A DNA stretch of 64,000 bases, from the NCBI GenBank assembly GCA_020310875.1, contig CM035414.1, forward strand, positions 198,154,260 to 198,218,259. Direction: 5' to 3'. The position numbers and the translations under genes were made by a program. This DNA is from Ceratopteris richardii (taxonomy: Eukaryota; Streptophyta; Polypodiopsida; Polypodiales; Pteridaceae). Position 1 is the stretch's first letter, and each line of letters opens with the position of its first letter. The notes under the pieces were generated by a model that had not been told where the DNA came from, made no database searches, and saw nothing but the letters and a program-made list of their open reading frames with translations. Shown here piece after piece: positions 12,461 to 25,033 of the stretch.

Positions 12461-12526
12461 CACTACAACAGATCGATGGTATACCGAGGTTTTTACCGAG
12501 GAAAATGAACGCGGCTTTATTTGCCG

Positions 12527-12745
12527 CGACGCCAGTATAGAAGTCGGTGTGCGTGTCGGTACCAAAGCCTCGGTATAAACGTCGATATATGCGTCGGTAT
12601 AAGCGTCTGTATATGCGTCAGAAATACCGACGCTCGTACCGACGCTTCTGCTCGAGGTACCATCGCCTATACCGAAGCCTGCTGGGTGTACCGACGATTA
12701 TTCCGATGACACTACTGGGAGTACCGTAGCGTATACCGACGACCA
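12527..12745. promoter_or_regulatory. Left subterminal iteron region of E2
   Basis: Direct CGTCGGTATA-type 12-mers (12541-12620) are followed by inverse TACCGACG-type copies (12625-12745), giving a foldback like the right end. Presumed transposase or TNPA-like binding region, by analogy with En/Spm. Confidence 0.65.
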
Positions 12746-12763
12746 TACCTGCAAAATTTTTTT

Positions 12764-12839
12764 TGGGTAGAATGTTTTGTCTGTTTCTACAACAACATTA
12801 CCATGATGTTGCTTAACAAAAGACAATACACTCTGCCCA
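12764..12839. repeat. Conserved hairpin, E2 copy
   Basis: Arms TGGGTAGAATGTTTTGTC and GACAATACACTCTGCCCA pair across an ACATTACCATGATGTTG centre, with about 35 bp per arm and a few mismatches. Same position as in E3 and E4. Confidence 0.7.
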
Positions 12840-12943
12840 AAAAAAATCGAGTACATGTGATGTGTACTCTAATGACAATCGAAATATGATTTCATGAAAC
12901 AGAGTATTATTGGAGACAAAAGAGATAATCAGAATCAAGAATG

Positions 12944-13140
12944 AACCATGTACAAAAGAAGTTATATTTTCAATAATGAAGCATGTACAAGAGTGTGGCA
13001 AACCACTATCATATATGACGCTTTTACAAAATGTGGCAAAGCAATGTATTGCCATATGGAAATCAAATACAAAATATTCGTCTTCCACTGCCGTACACAT
13101 GCAGAGAAGGTTCCATATCAACAGTCCTGCAACAAAGAAC
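12944..13140. repeat. Degenerate array of about 37-bp units (E2)
   Basis: Repeats of the type GTACAAAAGTGTGGCAAACC followed by ACTRYCATATATGA, about four to five diverged copies between the hairpin and the gene 2 stop. Also at 10944-11165, 22430-22655, 41725-41930 and 60746-60950. Probably 3' untranslated or subterminal sequence. Confidence 0.6.
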
Positions 13141-13213
13141 ATTACTGGAATTAGATAAATTCACATGAAAATTACAAACAACAAGTAAAAACCAAGTTTA
13201 TAAATAAATTACC

Positions 13214-14152
13214 TCATCGCAAATGCTCCCATAAAACTACCGCACCGCATCCCTCCAAGTCCTGCAATAGTGCAATCAACCCATGACTATATCCGTAAGA
13301 CTCCTCCGTTCCCGTTGGAGGACGACCCATTGCCAGCTCCTGAAACAAATATAAAAAGATTAGAGAAACATATATGAGAAATTTAACACAAATAAAAAAA
13401 AATTGAATAAATGAAATGGTACTTACAAACTCATGACGCATCGTGTCATATCCGCCGCTGCCCAAATGTGACGGTCCAATTGTGTCTAGACGTGTGGCTG
13501 CGGCATTTTGCTGCTGGCGATATCGATCAAGAGTCTGCTGCTACTCGTCACGAATCATGTCCCACTCCTTAGCATCTAGCCATACAGGCTTTGCTAAGCC
13601 TTCTCTGAATGCATCATGAGCCTTCGATCATCGATGCGACATGACCTCACGTGCGGTGTGCAGAATCCACTCTGAACTGGCAATCGACTGTCCATCGACT
13701 GGTCGGAACTCCTGGTAAATCGTTTGTGTGATATAATTCTTCCGATCTTTATCCTGTTCACTCCATTTCAGCATGATGGAGTGTCCAGATTGGATGGAGC
13801 AAAGCTATCGTATGCGTGCACGCATTGCTTTGCCACCCGCATCCATCACCGGAGCTCCATCTCGGATATTATACACCTTGGAGTCATCATGGTCATGAGC
13901 GCCCCAAGGTGTACGTGGTGTACTACGTGGTGTACTGCGTGGCGTACCTACATCTGAGGTACTCGTCCTAGGAGTAGAAGCGGGCGACACAACATCCGTC
14001 GCACTGCCTCCACAACAACCGCCTCCTCCGCCTCCAAACCTACTTGTAGATCCACTCCTAGAACCTGCTGCTCTAGAGCGTGACTTCGATCTACGTGACG
14101 GGTCAGACCCTGTATCGTGCTGACAAAGTTTTCCAAAGAATCTCTCCCACAT
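13214..14152 (-). pseudogene. E2 gene 2: Ptta/En-Spm-like transposon protein, 5' part deleted
   Basis: The minus strand encodes a Ser/Arg/Gly-rich linker (RSKSRSRAAGSRSGS, poly-Gly), an STPRTSTSDVGTPRSTPR repeat, then DDSKVYNIRDG, a Trp/Arg-rich region, and in the last two exons GGYDTMRHEF and MGRPP..EESYGYSHG. The order and the KPVWLDAKEWD-like motif resemble the plant Transposase_24 (Ptta/En/Spm) family, which in En/Spm-type elements is the DNA-binding or regulatory partner. The last intron has GTAAGT and CAG signals near 13420 and 13345. The N-terminal MGDSPPVTPH part present in E3/E4 is gone with the internal deletion. Several in-frame stops are present, for example near 13545. Confidence 0.6.
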
Positions 14153-14188
14153 TCTTGAAAATATGCATCGGGTCTACCAAATGATTGA

Positions 14189-15804
14189 TCACCAATTCAC
14201 TCCAATAAGGGAGTTCATGAAAAATGGACAACCGTTCATGCCAGCATCTGGATTTTGTGAATCCCACAGTTGTTTCCAATCGCTAGCTTTCATTTGGTGT
14301 TGCGCTTGTCGACCAATTTGTCCTTCACATAAAACATGCCCATCAGGCAAATACCTATGATGTCCTTCATAGACAGTTTTACGTAGTGCTTTGGAATAGC
14401 GTGCTTCGAGCCATGGTCCGCATAAAGGACAAGCATGGTAACCCGAAATCGATAAACCTGAACATTCAACATAACCAAGCCAATCATGCATTGTCCACAT
14501 AAGTATGCCTTGCACTCGCACGTCCCGTCTTCTTATAGGTTGAGACATGTCACGCCGAGTAATCCCATCCCATAAAATGTGCAGTTCTTCCACAAGTGGT
14601 GCAAGATATACATCCATGTTTTTTACCCTATACTTACCTGGTACAATAAGAGCTTATAATAAATGACCTTTCTTTGTGGCCAACCATGGTGGGATATTAT
14701 AATTGACCAAACATACAGGCCATGTGCTCCATGAAGAACTCTGTAATCCAAACGGATTCACTCCATCCATAGCTAGGCCTAGACGTATGGACCGAGGCTC
14801 ACTAGAAAACTTTGGCCACTTACTATCTATGTGGTTCCAAGCATCAGAGTCAGCTGGAACTCGCATTACATTATCTGTAGACCTGCTCTTTGTATGCCAT
14901 GACATTAACTCATCTATAGATTTGCATCTAAACATGTTCTTAATTCGTGGAATGATAGGAAAGTGGTGAAGAACCTTTGTGGGGATTGCTTCGCCTATAA
15001 CGTCTTCTCTAAATCTATTTGCTCCACACTTTGGACATACGTGGAGATGCTCATACTCATTCCAGAAGAGAATGCAATCATTCGGACAAGCATGAATTTT
15101 AGTATAATCCATTCCAATGGACTGTAAAAGTTTTTTCGCATCTCCACGTGTTGGAGGCATGCCATTGCCCTCTGGCAGAAATTGATCTTTAAGAAGCCTG
15201 CAATAAGCAATTAAAATGATATTAGTAAATGAAGTTAGTATGATACAACAATGAAAGCCAATTTGTTCTCCACTTACCTGAACAATTCAGTGACACTACT
15301 ATCTGACCATCCATAAATGGATTGCAGATTGAGCATCCCGAGTGAAGCACGTAGTACAGATATCTTTGCTCCATTGTAAAGTGGTAAACGAGCTAATCTT
15401 CACATGTTTTCATATTCTTCATCAACTTCTGATCGTGGGATTTCTGTTGTGTCCATGAAAATCTCGACACCTTCTTCACCATCATGATCTTCCTCCATCT
15501 CATAAAATGCTTCAAGCATCTCTTCCATATGTTCATTCTGTGTAATATTATTAGTGCTTGCTTGTACGTCTAAGTCCTTTTTTGCTCTCTTTTGTCCACG
15601 AGAGGTTACCGGTGCAACGTCGTTTGGGTCCATCTGCTCACCTCGGGGACCATGCGAATGATATCGTAGGTTTTCCAGTCGACTCCTATCAAAGGATCCA
15701 TACTCTGTAACATGTGCAGTACAAATCTGTCGTTTTCGATAAATTTGATACTTCCACTGTGTGCAAGGACATGCCATTCTCTCTTCACGATCCAAAGAAG
15801 CCAT
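14189..15804 (-). pseudogene. E2 gene 1: CACTA transposase retaining Transposase_21
   Basis: Exon 1 (15804-15278) holds a CPCTQ..H..YGS transposase-associated zinc-like region and an acidic stretch. An 80-bp GT-AG intron (15198-15277) joins TELF to RLLKDQF in frame. Exon 2 carries the Transposase_21 signature: KIHACPNDCILFWNEYEHL, CPKCGANRF, HHFPIIPRIKNMF, MRVPADSDAW, RLGLAMDGVNPFG and PPWL, then DVYLAPLVEEL and SGYHACPLCG. Two stops break it: TGA at 15400-15402, where E3 has CGA, and TAA at 14654-14656. The frame closes at 14189 and DUF4218/DUF4216 are deleted. The presumed role was cutting the CACTA termini. Not functional as it stands. Confidence 0.8.
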
Positions 15805-15829
15805 CTGCTACAATATGGACATTTTAGAA

Positions 15830-18790
15830 CATTTTAGAACATTTGTTTTTTTATTGAACCTAAAAATCTAACTCTTAAAGACTTAAATCTGAAATACTAA
15901 ACCTAAATACTTAAATACCTAAAAAAACTTAAAACCCTAATCTATATAGCTATCCTATTTTATCTATATATTCGGATTTCTTCTTGATTAATCCTCTTAA
16001 TTAAGTTATATGTATGCCTAAACCCTAAAACCCTAATTTTAAAGATCTATACCTAAATTATGTATATTTATAGATGTATTATATGTGTATGTGTATGTGT
16101 GTTTATATGTTATGTAGGTGTTAAAACCCTAAAACCCTAATCCAAATGACCTAGAACTAAAACATGTATATATATGTATGCATGTGTATATATATGTGTA
16201 TATGTATATATATGTGAATATAGAGAGGTATATAAGTATGTGTGTTTGTGTATTGTATATATATTCACTCTATTTAAAATGATTAAATTTAAACCTATTT
16301 TTATATATTTAATCATACATATTTCATTTATTTATTTAAATGACTAGTTCTTATCATATTTTATTATCTATATAATTATCCTACCTTATATATATATATT
16401 TATTTATATATTCAGATTTTTTTCTTACTTAATCCTATTTTTATATATTTAATTATAAATATTTAATTAAATTATTTAAAACGCTAGTTCTTTTTATATT
16501 TATTTATGTATATAGCTATCTTATTTTATAAATATATTTATTTATATATTCATATTTTTTCCTTACGTGAACCTATTTTTATATATTTAATTTTATATAT
16601 TTCATTGTATATATTTAATTAAATTATTTAAAACACTAGTTCTTTTTATATTTATTTATGTATATAATTATCTTATTTTATATATATATTTATTTATATA
16701 TTCAGATTTATTTTCCTTACGTAATCCTATTTTTATATAATTAATTTTATATATTTAATCAAATTATTTAAAACACTAGTTCATTTTATATTTATTTATG
16801 TATAAAAGTATCTTATTTTATATCTATATATATTTATATATTCAGATTTTTTTATTTTTATATATTTCATTTTATATATTTAATTATATATATTTAATTA
16901 AAACCCTAATCTTAAAATTCAAGATCTAAAATACTAAACCCTAAAACCCTAATCTTAAATATATAGACCTAAAATATGTATATTTCTGTATACATGTGTA
17001 TACACATGTATATATGTATTACATGTGCATGTGTATGTGTGCATATATGTTATGTAGGTGTTATAACCCTAAAACGCTAATCTTAAAGATTTAAATAAAA
17101 AATATGTATATTTTTGTATGCATGCTTATCTACATGTATGTATGTATTATATGTATATGTGTGTTTGTGTATATATGTTAGCTACGTATTAAAATCCTTA
17201 AACCCTAATCAGAAAGACTTACACTTAAATCTGAATACTAAACCCTAAAACCCTAATCTTAAATATCTAGACCTAAAATATGTATATTTCTGTATACATG
17301 TGTATATACATGTATATATGTATTATATGTGCATGTGTATGTGTGCATATATGTTATGTAGGTGTTATAACCCTAAAACCCAAATCTTAAAGATTTAAAT
17401 CTAAAATATGTATATTTTTGTATGCATGTGTATCTACATGTATGTATGTATTATATGTATATGTGTGTTTGTGTATATATGTTATCGACATATTAAAATC
17501 CTAAAACCCAAATCAGAAAGACTTACACTTAAATCTAAATACTAAACCCTAAAACCCTAATCTTAAATATCTGGACCTAAAATATGTATATTTATGTATA
17601 CATGTGTATATACATGTATATATGTATTATATGTGCATGTGTATGTGTGCATATATGTTATGTAGGTGTTATAACCCTAAAACCCTAATCTTAAAGATTT
17701 AAATCTACAATATGTATATTTTTGTATGAATATGTATCTACATGTATGTATGCATTATATGTATATGTGTGCTTGTGTTAATATGTTATCTACGTATTAA
17801 AATCCTAAAACCCTAATCAGAAAGACTTAGACTTAAATCTGAAATACTAAACCATAAAACCCTAAATTATTTAAAACACTAGTATATAATTATCTTATTT
17901 TATATATATATTTATTTTTATATTCAAATTTTTTTCCTTACGTAATCCTATTTTTCTATATTTAATTTTATATATTTAATTATATATATTTAATTAAATT
18001 ATTTAAAACACTAGTTCTTTTTATATTTATTTATGTATATAAGTATCTTATTTTATATATATATATATTTATTTATATATTCAGATTTTTTTATTTTTAT
18101 ATATTTCATTTTATATATTTAGTTATATATATTTAATTAAAACCCTAATCTTAAAGATTTAAATCTAAAATATGTATATTTTTGTATGCATGTGTGTCTA
18201 CATGTATGTATGTATTATATGTATATGTGTGCTTGTGTATATATGTTATATACGTATTAAAATCCTAAAACCCTAATAAAAAAGACTTAGACTTAAATCT
18301 AAAATACTAAACCCTAAACCCTAATCTTAAAAATCTAGACCTAAAATATGTATATTTCTGTATACATGTGTATATACATGTATATATGTATTACATGTGT
18401 ATGTGTATGTGTGCATATATGTTATGTAGGTGTTATAACACTAAAACCCTAATCTTAAAGACTTAAATCTAAAATATGTATAAATTTGTATGCATGTGTA
18501 TCTACATGTATGTATGTATTATATGTATATGTGTGTTTATGTATATATGTTATCTAAATATTAAAATCCTAAAACCCTAATCAGAGAGACTTAGTCTTAA
18601 ATTTGAAATACTAAACCCTAAAACCTTAATCTTCAATATCTAGACCTAAAATATGTATATTTCTGTATACATGTATATATACATGGTTATATGTATTATA
18701 TGTGCATGTGTATGTGTGCATATATGTTATGTAGGTGTTAAAACCCTAAAAACCCTAATCTTAAAGATTTAACCCTAAAACCCTAATCCT
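15830..18790. repeat. Telomere-like and AT-rich tandem arrays of E2
   Basis: Roughly six 300-bp units with AAACCCTAAAACCCTAATC motifs (units near 16900, 17200, 17500, 18270 and 18580), mixed with AT-rich 125-165-bp repeats (16270-16900, 17880-18130). No genes seen. The copy number is higher than in E1 (about three units) or E3 (about four), so the array expands and contracts between copies. Confidence 0.8.
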
Positions 18791-18840
18791 ATTTTTATAT
18801 ATTTGATGTAAAAATAAAACTTCAAAATAAAAATAGGATT

Positions 18841-19402
18841 AATTGTGTGTATGTATGCATGTGTGTATATATGTGTGTGTATGTATGCATGTGTACATGT
18901 GTGTGTGTATGTACACATGTGTATACATGTGTGTGTACGTAGGCATGCATGTGTGTGCATGTGTGTGTACGTGTGTGTATGTATGCATGCATGTATGTGT
19001 ATGTGTGTGTATGTAAATGCATGTGTATACATGTGTGTGTATGTATACATGCATGTGTGTATATGTGTGTATGTATGCATGTGTGTATATATGTGTGTAT
19101 ACATGCATGTGTGTATATGTTTGTGTATGTATGCATGCATGTGTGTATATGTGTGTATATATGCGTGTATGTATGTATGTGTGTATATGTGTGTGTGTAT
19201 GTGTATGTATGCATATGTGTATATATGTGTGTGTATGTATGTGTGTATGCATGTGTGTGTGTATGCATGTGTGTAAATTTATGTGTGTGTGTATGCATGC
19301 ATGTGTGTATATGTGTGTGTGTATGTAAACATGCATGTGTGTATAGGTGTGTGTATGTAAGCATGCATGTGTGTACATGTATGTGTGTATGTATGCATGT
19401 GT
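18841..19402. repeat. TG-rich imperfect microsatellite (E2)
   Basis: Same tract as in E1 and E3, with different small indels. Open frames on both strands are compositional. Confidence 0.9.
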
Positions 19403-19415
19403 AAATTAATGTGTA

Positions 19416-19590
<175 letters not shown>

Positions 19591-19963
19591 AATAGCAAAT
19601 AAAAGAATCACTTACCGGTAGTTCCCTGTTTGAATCGTTGTCGACAAAGCGTAATGTAGGTCCTCTCTCGTCCAATTCCAAACAATTGACGCGAAAGAAC
19701 TTCTGCAAAATCAACGAAAAGATAAATTAGAAACCCTAAAGCATAGAGAAACACAAATGCTAACAGTACACGCAGCACTTACCAAGTTGTGATATCTAAG
19801 CCGAGAGAGAATGTGTGTGTGTAGAGAGAGAGATCTGTGTGTGTGTGTGTGTGCACAAGACAATGCAGGTTCATGCGCGCAAGTTCGACAGTAGACCAAC
19901 AATACTCATACACGTGCAAAAATGTGAAGTTTTGCTCTCGGGTTCGCGGTATGTTAAAAACTC

Positions 19964-20092
19964 GTCGCCGGTATAGGCGCCAGTATGGACGTCGGTATAG
20001 GCATCGGTAGTTCCAAGTAAATTACCGGCGCTTATACCGATGCTCATATCGACGCTCATACCGACGCATATACCGACGCTTATACCGGTAGC
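19964..20092. promoter_or_regulatory. Subterminal 12-bp iteron foldback, right end of E2
   Basis: CGGTATAGGCGC-type copies face TTATACCGATGC/CTCATACCGACG-type copies around a TTCCAAGTAAATT centre. Same organisation as in E1 and E3. Confidence 0.7.
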
Positions 20093-20119
20093 TACGGGCC
20101 ACACCGACGATCCGTTTAA

Positions 20120-21130
20120 TAATTTTAGTATACAGGAGGCATAATGAAAATGATCCATTTTGTATATACATGTTTTTTAAAAAAAATGTAAGTGAATATA
20201 ATCTTATGCTTTGGGACTGAAGTAGAGAGAATGAAAATGTTGAAAAGTCTTTGAAAACCCTTACGCCCGTTCATTCAAAGGAGTCCCCTTTATGTCAAAT
20301 GGCAACTTTCTAATGTGTTATTATTTTACCACAAATATATTTATGCTGTATGATGCTCTTTAGGTATGGACAGATAAGAGCAATTGACAAACGAGATGCC
20401 GTTGGATTAACACAAGAGGAAATGTTTTCTTATCTTAATTGGTGGCTTAACAATGTATTGGATAGCATCACATTTTCTTAAATGTAAATGGACGTTCTTT
20501 GCACTTTGTATAGAGACCGGAGACGTATTTTAAACAAAATTGTGCAGATTATGAGGATATGATGGTAGAAAGGCATCAACACAGAGAGTAATGGAAACAA
20601 AACTTCATTAAGATACTTGTTGCCATTGTGCACAAATACAACTTGTTTTTTCCTCTTAATTGTGTGCCTCCATAGACTCACAAATCTAATTCTACATCTT
20701 ACTGCCTACCTACTTTCAAAGAACTCAGGACATACCTAGTGAACAGGATGTGAAAGAAGGGGCAAATAAACTATAGAGCTAGCATTTTGATCAATCTAGT
20801 TGATGACTAAACATTGATGAATTTGGCACATCGAACATGGATGACATTTTAGCTCAGTTCTTACGCTTTCAGCAACAGGATAGATGACAAAGAGCTATCT
20901 AGTCGCTTAATGAGCGATTATCAAAGCGCTGAAAACTTTTTAATGGGGAAAATATATCCAAGTTTTGTAAAGAGAGTGAACTCGAGGAAAAGTACGTAGG
21001 TGTTGATTTGACCTACATGATCCCACCTCATGACACTAAAACAAACCACATGGTCGCGATATAGAGGAATAGTCCTCAAGCAGTTCATGCTAGAGGACAT
21101 AAATAAAGTGGCTCAAAGATCTTTCTTGAG
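20120..21130. other. Unassigned decayed sequence
   Basis: No recognised gene. At about 20365-20480 the plus strand has an AG-preceded open stretch, GLTQEEMFSYLNWWLNNVLD, ended by a stop; it looks exon-like, but I cannot assign it. The remainder has many stops in all frames. Confidence 0.4.
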
Positions 21131-21139
21131 GTAGATTCA

Positions 21140-21930
21140 TATGCTCAAGGACCAAAAAATCCTAGAAATTAAACGAGAGTTTGAGAAACAATTGGGAGAT
21201 ATGTCTGAGCATGATAGACAATGTTTGATGCATGAAAGAGTGTTCTTTTTTCTACAAGCATTAGATGTTAAAGCCTGAGAGGAAATAATTCCACTCTTGC
21301 AAGACATGGATTCTGAATCGGGACTCACATAGGATTGGATACACATTCATGATGTTGTAAGAAGATATGTTAAGAAGCAAGAAGCAATTGTCAAATTTCT
21401 AAATGATTGGAGAGCCGATCTTCAAACAAATGGAAATGATACTCAGATGCCAAGCATATCATCAATCATGGATAATGTTCAATTTCATAAATTTTTATAG
21501 TCCCCATTCGAGAGTAAAGAAAAAACACATGGGCTATACATACATAACAATGATGAGTGCTATTAAGAAAATCCTACAAGTGTAGTTGATGTAATCTCTA
21601 AGGATTCGGGTTGCCATGATTGAGTAGATGTCTTGACAATGGTTAGATCCTTTATGAATACACAAACCCCAAAGAAGGAGGATCAAAGGATCTAGAGGAA
21701 GCTAAGAAAGTTCAAACAAAACAATCAACAAACATAAAACAAAACAAAATTCAGCAAACCCAAAGAAAAAAGCCAGATGAGGCTTCCCCTACTTCGATAA
21801 ACTCTTTGCATATAAAAAAGGGAAATCAAGCAAATGAAGAAGCAATGCATGATTCTAGCTAGGATTTAAAGATATCTACGAGGTCTCAAGTGATGAAATA
21901 GAGGTTGAGAATGAAATATACAAAGGAAAT
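21140..21930 (+). mobile_element. Ty3/gypsy gag-like fossil fragment
   Basis: The plus strand shows a gag-like pattern: EHDRQCLMHERVFFFLQALDV, then LLQDMDSESGLT and VRRYVKKQEAIVKFL, a spacing typical of some plant gypsy gag proteins. Broken in several places, with no LTR found. Assignment is by pattern only. Confidence 0.4.
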
Positions 21931-22087
21931 CTAGTGATTCTAGATGAAGATCTAGTTGAACATGTTTCTTCAATTGATGATATCAAAGAAAATTTGAAGA
22001 ATTATTTGATGCCCATTGATAATGATACATCTCTTAGAAACTAGGATCCACATACTTGGATGACTTTAAATAAAACTCTATTGTATG

Positions 22088-22972
22088 CATGTCAGTATTC
22101 AATAATCGGTATAAGCATTCGTGAGTCCCTAGGAAAAACCATGAGTATAGGCATTGGAATATCCTTGGACATACCAAGGCTCATACCATCGCATATACTG
22201 ATGACCATATCTAAAAAAAGTATTTTTTGGATAGAGTGTGTTGTCTCTTTCCACATTAGAATTACCATGTTATTGTGTAGCGAAAGACAATACACTATGC
22301 CTAAGAAGAAATCGAGTAAATATGACATTTAATCTAGTGGTCGCCAATTTCGGGTTTACATGATTTGCAACTAGAACATGATTTGATAAAACAAAACACA
22401 TGAACATAAAAGAGATGAGAAAAAGGAACCATGAACCATATATAAAAGAGATACTCCATAAATGAACCATGTATAAAAGATATATATATTCCATAAATGA
22501 ACCCTGTACAAAAGTGTGGCAAACCAGTGCCATATATGAGCCAAATACAAAATGTGGCAAACAACTGCCATATAGAAAACAAATACAAAATTTCAATGGA
22601 CCACATCCGTATACAAGCCAAAGAAAAAATTGTGGCACACCACTACCGTACACATTCCCTTAGGGATCAAACCATATCGAAATTTTCACAACAAACCACA
22701 TTCATGAAATGAGACATATTGGCATGATTAATATAAAAAACAACTAGAAAGCACCAAATAAATTCTTTATCTCACCTCATCATAGATGCTCCCATGATGA
22801 TTGTATCGCATCCCTCTAAGTCCAACAATGCAACTAATCCATGAAGATATCCATAATCCAACGATGACCCACTGTCAACTCCTGTAACGAATATGCAAAA
22901 CATTAGATGAACACACATGATGTGCTTAACACAAGCACATTCAATAATCAAAGTGCTACTTATTAAAACATG
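22088..22972 (-). mobile_element. CACTA subfamily S, copy S2, truncated
   Basis: Matches S1 from about 10600 onward: subterminal CATACCAAGGCTCATACC repeats, the hairpin (22228-22303), the 37-bp array (22430-22655) and a gene 2 last-exon remnant (about 22770-22880). The terminal tip is missing. The match to CACTA sequence ends at about 22972, at the position of the 5' splice site of the last gene 2 intron (GTAAGTACC in E3), and LRAT-gene 3' sequence begins there. Confidence 0.7.
22228..22303. repeat. Conserved hairpin, S2 copy
   Basis: Arms TGGATAGAGTGTGTTGTC and GACAATACACTATGCCTA. The outer base pairs have changed on both sides relative to S1 (GGGC/GCCC versus GGAT/GCCT), so the pairing is partly weakened here. 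Confidence 0.65.
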
Positions 22973-24944
22973 TCCTTATTAAAGATAACTTCAATGATGA
23001 TATCGTTGAGGAGGAGGTTGATGATATTGGACAAGCTTCACACAAAGGTTGATGAGGATGACCAACCCAATTTGATATCTAGATCCTCTACTCCAACTTT
23101 GACAACATCCTTTCGATTGCTAACATCCACTTGATATTTGCTGCGAACGTAATCCACAGAATCACCACTCCTTAACAGAGAACGAAGGACATTAACTTGC
23201 CCAGTACTGCTGCCCTGTATTTGGTTCATCACAACAAGTCCCGTTTTACAGTAGATCGCGAAATCCTTAGAGTATTTCTGAAGGAGATCGTACCTTCCAA
23301 AGCCACTAAAACACATCTTCAACACTGAAGCACATCTTAAATAGTAAAGCCCATCTTCAACAGGATTAGCCTATACAAGTGTGCCTGTTCCACATTGAAG
23401 GTGAACAAAGAAAGTCAATTGTCAAGACGATACTCAAACCTATATAATTTCCCTCAATCAAGAGACGAGTCAAGATCTCAGACCCTGACACCATTATTTT
23501 TGTCTGCATTTAGGCCGCATCCTAAACAACAGAAGGAGTCTTATGGGACACAACTACAAAGAAGTTTGTTTGAAATTGTTGTTGTCTCTATCTCACTACC
23601 CCCTTGTGTAGTGAAATGTATTACTTTATTGTCACCAATGTAGATTCCTGCTAAAAAGAGTCCCAAACAGAGAGAATAGTTCAATAAGGCTAAATGATTA
23701 GCTCAAATCAATTAGACATTGAAGAACAAATGATTGAAAAGAGATATTAGTTCAATGAATGGAAAATGATTGAAAAAAGAGATTAGTTCAATAAGCCTTA
23801 ATCTAAAAATCCCTTTAAACCTTTGAGGCCAAAACTAAAAGGATCATTTTCATCCCCTGTAAGCTACTCGGTAACGTTCTAGAGGAATCTAATTTTGCCT
23901 TAGGCTTCACAGCATCCTAGGACTACATGTATTTTTCTAAACTACATTATGCATATGAGTCTTCTATCCTAATGCTTCTACATGCAATGTAAGGATGGCT
24001 TCTCTAATGATGCAATAAATAGTGACTGAAGATGAAGGTGGTGGCTTCGGACAATCATGTGTCCTTAACCATTGACGATTAGTGGTTAATGATATTTTTA
24101 TTTAACATAAACAATTTTTTGTCGCATAAAATCTTTCATCATCTTAATTTTATGTGTTTACTACACCTTATCGAGATCTTAATTGGTGTCCTCTCTGCCC
24201 AAACTCGAAGCTCCTTCTAAACATGTTTCTTAAGGCTGTATTTTGGGCAAAATTTAGTGTTGCTCCTTCCCAAAAGATAGTTCAGTTAGAGATGCTCATA
24301 AATTGTAGTTTTTCCATGGTGATGTTTGTGGTCCTATGGAGACAACCTCATTTGGAAACTACCTTTAATTCTTTACTACCACTTCATTTTAATCATTGTA
24401 TTCTTTTATTGATAATCTACACGTTCTTATGTATTTTTCTTCATGATGCTTTCATATTTGGCTTTAATCATTTCATTTTAGCATGGATTTAGAGTTTCAT
24501 TACAATCCTCCTTAATCGCATCCATAGAGCACATATTGGGTAACCTTCTTGACCAATCTCATTTTGCCTCGGGCTTCATAGCCTAAATGATTAGTTCAAT
24601 AAGCCTAAATCATTAGTTCAAATCATTAAGACAGTGAAGAACAAATGATTGACAAGAGAGATTAGTTAAATAAGCCTAAATAATTTAGACACTGAAGAGC
24701 AAATGATTGACAACAGAGATTATTTCAATAAGCCTAAATCTGAAAGTCCGTTTAAACCTTTCAGGCCAAAATCAAAATGACCACTTTTATTCCTTGTAAG
24801 CTATGTTCATCTTTGTTTCGTGCATGGCTATACATACATGCGAACATAAGAAATAGTGATGGAAATGTAATAGGATCTCCAGGCGTAAATGTTATCTCCT
24901 GCCTGCAGTTGCTCTTTGCTGATCTTGTTCGATAAGAATCCCAT
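22973..24944 (-). pseudogene. LRAT/NC-domain pseudogene 1, two exons
   Basis: Exon 1 starts with ATG at 24944 (MGFLSNKISKEQLQAGDNIY, then AWRSYY), the family's N-terminus with the GDxIYxW motif; the next residues are a decayed SHHGIYVG. Exon 2 (about 23643-23038) begins IGDNKVIHFTTQGG, as expected right after HHGIYVG, then runs through GCGLNADKNNGV, YRFEYR and IYCKTGLVV to a GQVNVL tail and a TGA at 23038. The Cys motif NNCE is replaced by QKYSKD, so the catalytic Cys is lost. Several stops are present, for example after YSCVP- and NGVRV-type positions. Plant LRAT-domain proteins are small acyltransferase- or thiolase-like proteins. The intron is about 1.2 kb. Pseudogene. Confidence 0.7.
23681..24810. 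repeat. Duplicated block in the pseudogene 1 intron
   Basis: 23681-23875 and 24582-24800 are diverged direct repeats sharing AAATGATTGA.AAGAGAGATTAG, TTCAATAAGCCTAAAT and CCCTTTAAACCTTT.AGGCCAAAA. Inside each, a unit of about 60 bp is itself repeated. The segment between them has a 112-residue open frame (24154-24492) with no recognisable features. Confidence 0.6.
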
Positions 24945-24965
24945 ACCGTATTTGCTCGGTTATTG

Positions 24966-24966
<1 letters not shown>

Positions 24967-25031
<65 letters not shown>
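24967..25031. repeat. CT/GA microsatellite upstream of LRAT pseudogene 1
   Basis: A pure (CT)n tract 23 bp upstream of the exon 1 ATG as read on the minus strand, that is (GA)n in a presumed 5' UTR. The same tract with the same flank (CCAATAACCGAG) is at 27846-27922. Confidence 0.85.

Positions 25032-25033
<2 letters not shown>

Noticed and set aside
24154-24492. 112-codon plus-strand open frame
   Set aside because: No recognisable motif, hydrophobic AT-rich composition, and it lies in the intron of an LRAT pseudogene on the other strand.
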